Assembly: GCA_003220985.1 (NCBI GenBank)
Contig: QHTY01000274.1
Location: 1,292-6,676, forward strand
Length of the DNA: 5,385 nucleotides
DNA from: Gemmatimonadota bacterium
Lineage (GTDB): Bacteria; Gemmatimonadota; Gemmatimonadetes; Gemmatimonadales; GWC2-71-9
Direction: 5' to 3'
Shown here: piece after piece, positions 4,904-5,385 of the stretch
Layout: each line of letters begins with the position of its first letter
How positions within the stretch are numbered: position 1 is the stretch's first letter
Notes under the pieces: model-generated
Database searches by the model: none
What the model was told of the DNA's origin: nothing
What the model saw: only the letters and a program-made list of their open reading frames with translations
Translations under genes and position numbers: made by a program

Positions 4904-5385
4904 TCATCCACACAACACCGAGCCACCATTCACGTTCAGGATCTCACCGGTAATGTGACGCGCGAGCGGTGAGCAAAGGAACACGATCGGACCTGCAATG
5001 TCCTCCGCTGAAGCGACCCGACCGAGTGGTATAGTAGCCTCGATCGCACGTTTCCCGTTTTCCGTGTCCCGTGTCCCGAATGCTGGTCGCGACATGTCCG
5101 TGTCCACCCACCCCGGGGCAACGCAGTTCACCGTGATTTTTGGCGCAAGCTCTACGGCGAGGGATTTCGTTATGGAGATGACCGCGCCCTTGGTCGCGGC
5201 GTAGTCGGTGTGGAACGCCTCGCCGCGCTGGCCGGCCGTCGAGGAGACAAGCACGATCGTCCCGCCGGCGGGGATGTTCGGAATGGCTGCGCGGCAAACG
5301 TAGATGAGGCCGTCGAGGTTCGCGCGGCGTGTGGACTCCCACTGCTCGTCGGTCATCTTGGCGAGCGGGACGTCGTCCGGAGGCC
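4904..5385 (-). CDS. SDR family oxidoreductase (5' part beyond the window)
   Basis: The frame is open to the window edge, 159 residues visible, about the C-terminal two thirds of a classical ~250-residue short-chain dehydrogenase/reductase. The upstream residues PPDDVPLAKMTDEQW match the usual internal sequence of the family, so the methionine at 5356 is internal and not the start. Visible motifs, counted from that methionine: ANLDG (12-16), the strand GTIVLVSSTAG with catalytic serine (32-42), Y52xxxK56 in DYAATKGA, NCVAPGWVDTDM (77-88), IPLGRVASAEDIA (109-121) and the closing NVNGGSV. The Rossmann glycine motif is outside the window. It most resembles FabG-like NAD(P)H-dependent reductases; the substrate is unknown. 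Heptamer copy I inserts FGTRDTENGKR in frame (about 93-103) within the substrate-binding loop region, which is variable in SDRs. It is the first visible gene of the SDR-cca-ZIP cluster. Confidence 0.9.
   Translation of the reverse strand, partial: PPDDVPLAKMTDEQWESTRRANLDGLIYVCRAAIPNIPAGGTIVLVSSTAGQRGEAFHTDYAATKGAVISITKSLAVELAPKITVNCVAPGWVDTDMSRPAFGTRDTENGKRAIEATIPLGRVASAEDIAGPIVFLCSPLARHITGEILNVNGGSVLCG
5047..5078 (-). repeat. Heptamer repeat copy I, in frame inside the SDR gene
   Basis: Purine strand minus: C, GGGACAC, GGGACAC, GGAAAAC, GGGAAAC, then GTG. It agrees with copy B at 29 of 32 positions, the best match between two distant copies in this window. Encodes TRDTENGKR within the SDR substrate loop. 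Confidence 0.92.

Noticed and set aside
4870..4929. Upstream ATG at 4929 as the true cca start
   Set aside because: It would add 20 residues overlapping the SDR gene and encoded partly by the repeat; ATG 4869 gives the usual family N-terminus. It cannot be fully excluded because neither start has a Shine-Dalgarno.
3841..4953. Long plus-strand open frame of about 370 codons
   Set aside because: It is antisense to the cca-like gene, whose family motifs are unmistakable on the minus strand; the plus frame shows no recognisable domain and stays open because of GC-rich codon use and the stop-free repeats.
1134..5078. CRISPR array
   Set aside because: The repeats are widely and irregularly spaced, alternate in orientation and lie within coding genes; no cas genes are present.

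Overview
The window looks like chromosomal DNA of a GC-rich, Gram-negative environmental bacterium. The density of short repeats inside housekeeping genes and the overall gene style would fit Gemmatimonadota or a similar phylum, but that is a weak guess; no rRNA or other taxonomic marker is present. All recognised genes except one lie on the minus strand.

Layout from low to high coordinates. 1-916 (-): NDP-sugar epimerase/dehydratase of the extended SDR type, with its C-terminus cut by the window edge. 917-1132: a leader/intergenic stretch with three small hairpins. 1133-2470 (-): rarA, the AAA+ clamp-loader-like protein of stalled replication forks. 2501-2572: a short divergent intergenic region. 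2573-2998 (+): a small four-helix-bundle protein of the 23S rRNA intervening-sequence (IVP/S23) family, the only plus-strand gene. 2967-3686 (-): a ZIP-family metal transporter. 3679-4869 (-): a class II tRNA nucleotidyltransferase (cca-like). 4904-5385 (-): an SDR oxidoreductase whose N-terminus lies beyond the window. The SDR, cca-like and ZIP genes are tightly packed (34 nt gap, then an 8 nt overlap) and probably form one operon.

The most striking content is a dispersed repeat built of about four tandem copies of the heptamer GGGAMAC (M = A or C), usually closed by ACGT. I find seven near-complete copies, one decayed copy (3878-3907) and one short terminal copy (1134-1144), plus a few fragments. 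Two copies lie in frame inside rarA, two inside the cca-like gene (one of them the decayed copy), one inside the SDR gene, and one is fused to the C-terminus of the four-helix-bundle protein. Others sit on gene boundaries and supply or touch start and stop codons. Because 7 is not a multiple of 3 and the unit contains no stop codon on either strand, the repeat is open in all six frames. The copies alternate in orientation along the window and fall into inverted pairs with their ACGT ends facing inward. One pair brackets the four-helix-bundle gene. This suggests, as a hypothesis only, a repeat plus helper-protein system comparable in logic to REP/RAYT elements or to the in-frame Rickettsia palindromic elements.

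A second oddity is the cca-like gene: the second aspartate of its DxD metal-binding motif reads as alanine, which would be expected to disable nucleotidyl transfer unless it is a sequencing error or the enzyme has a different role.
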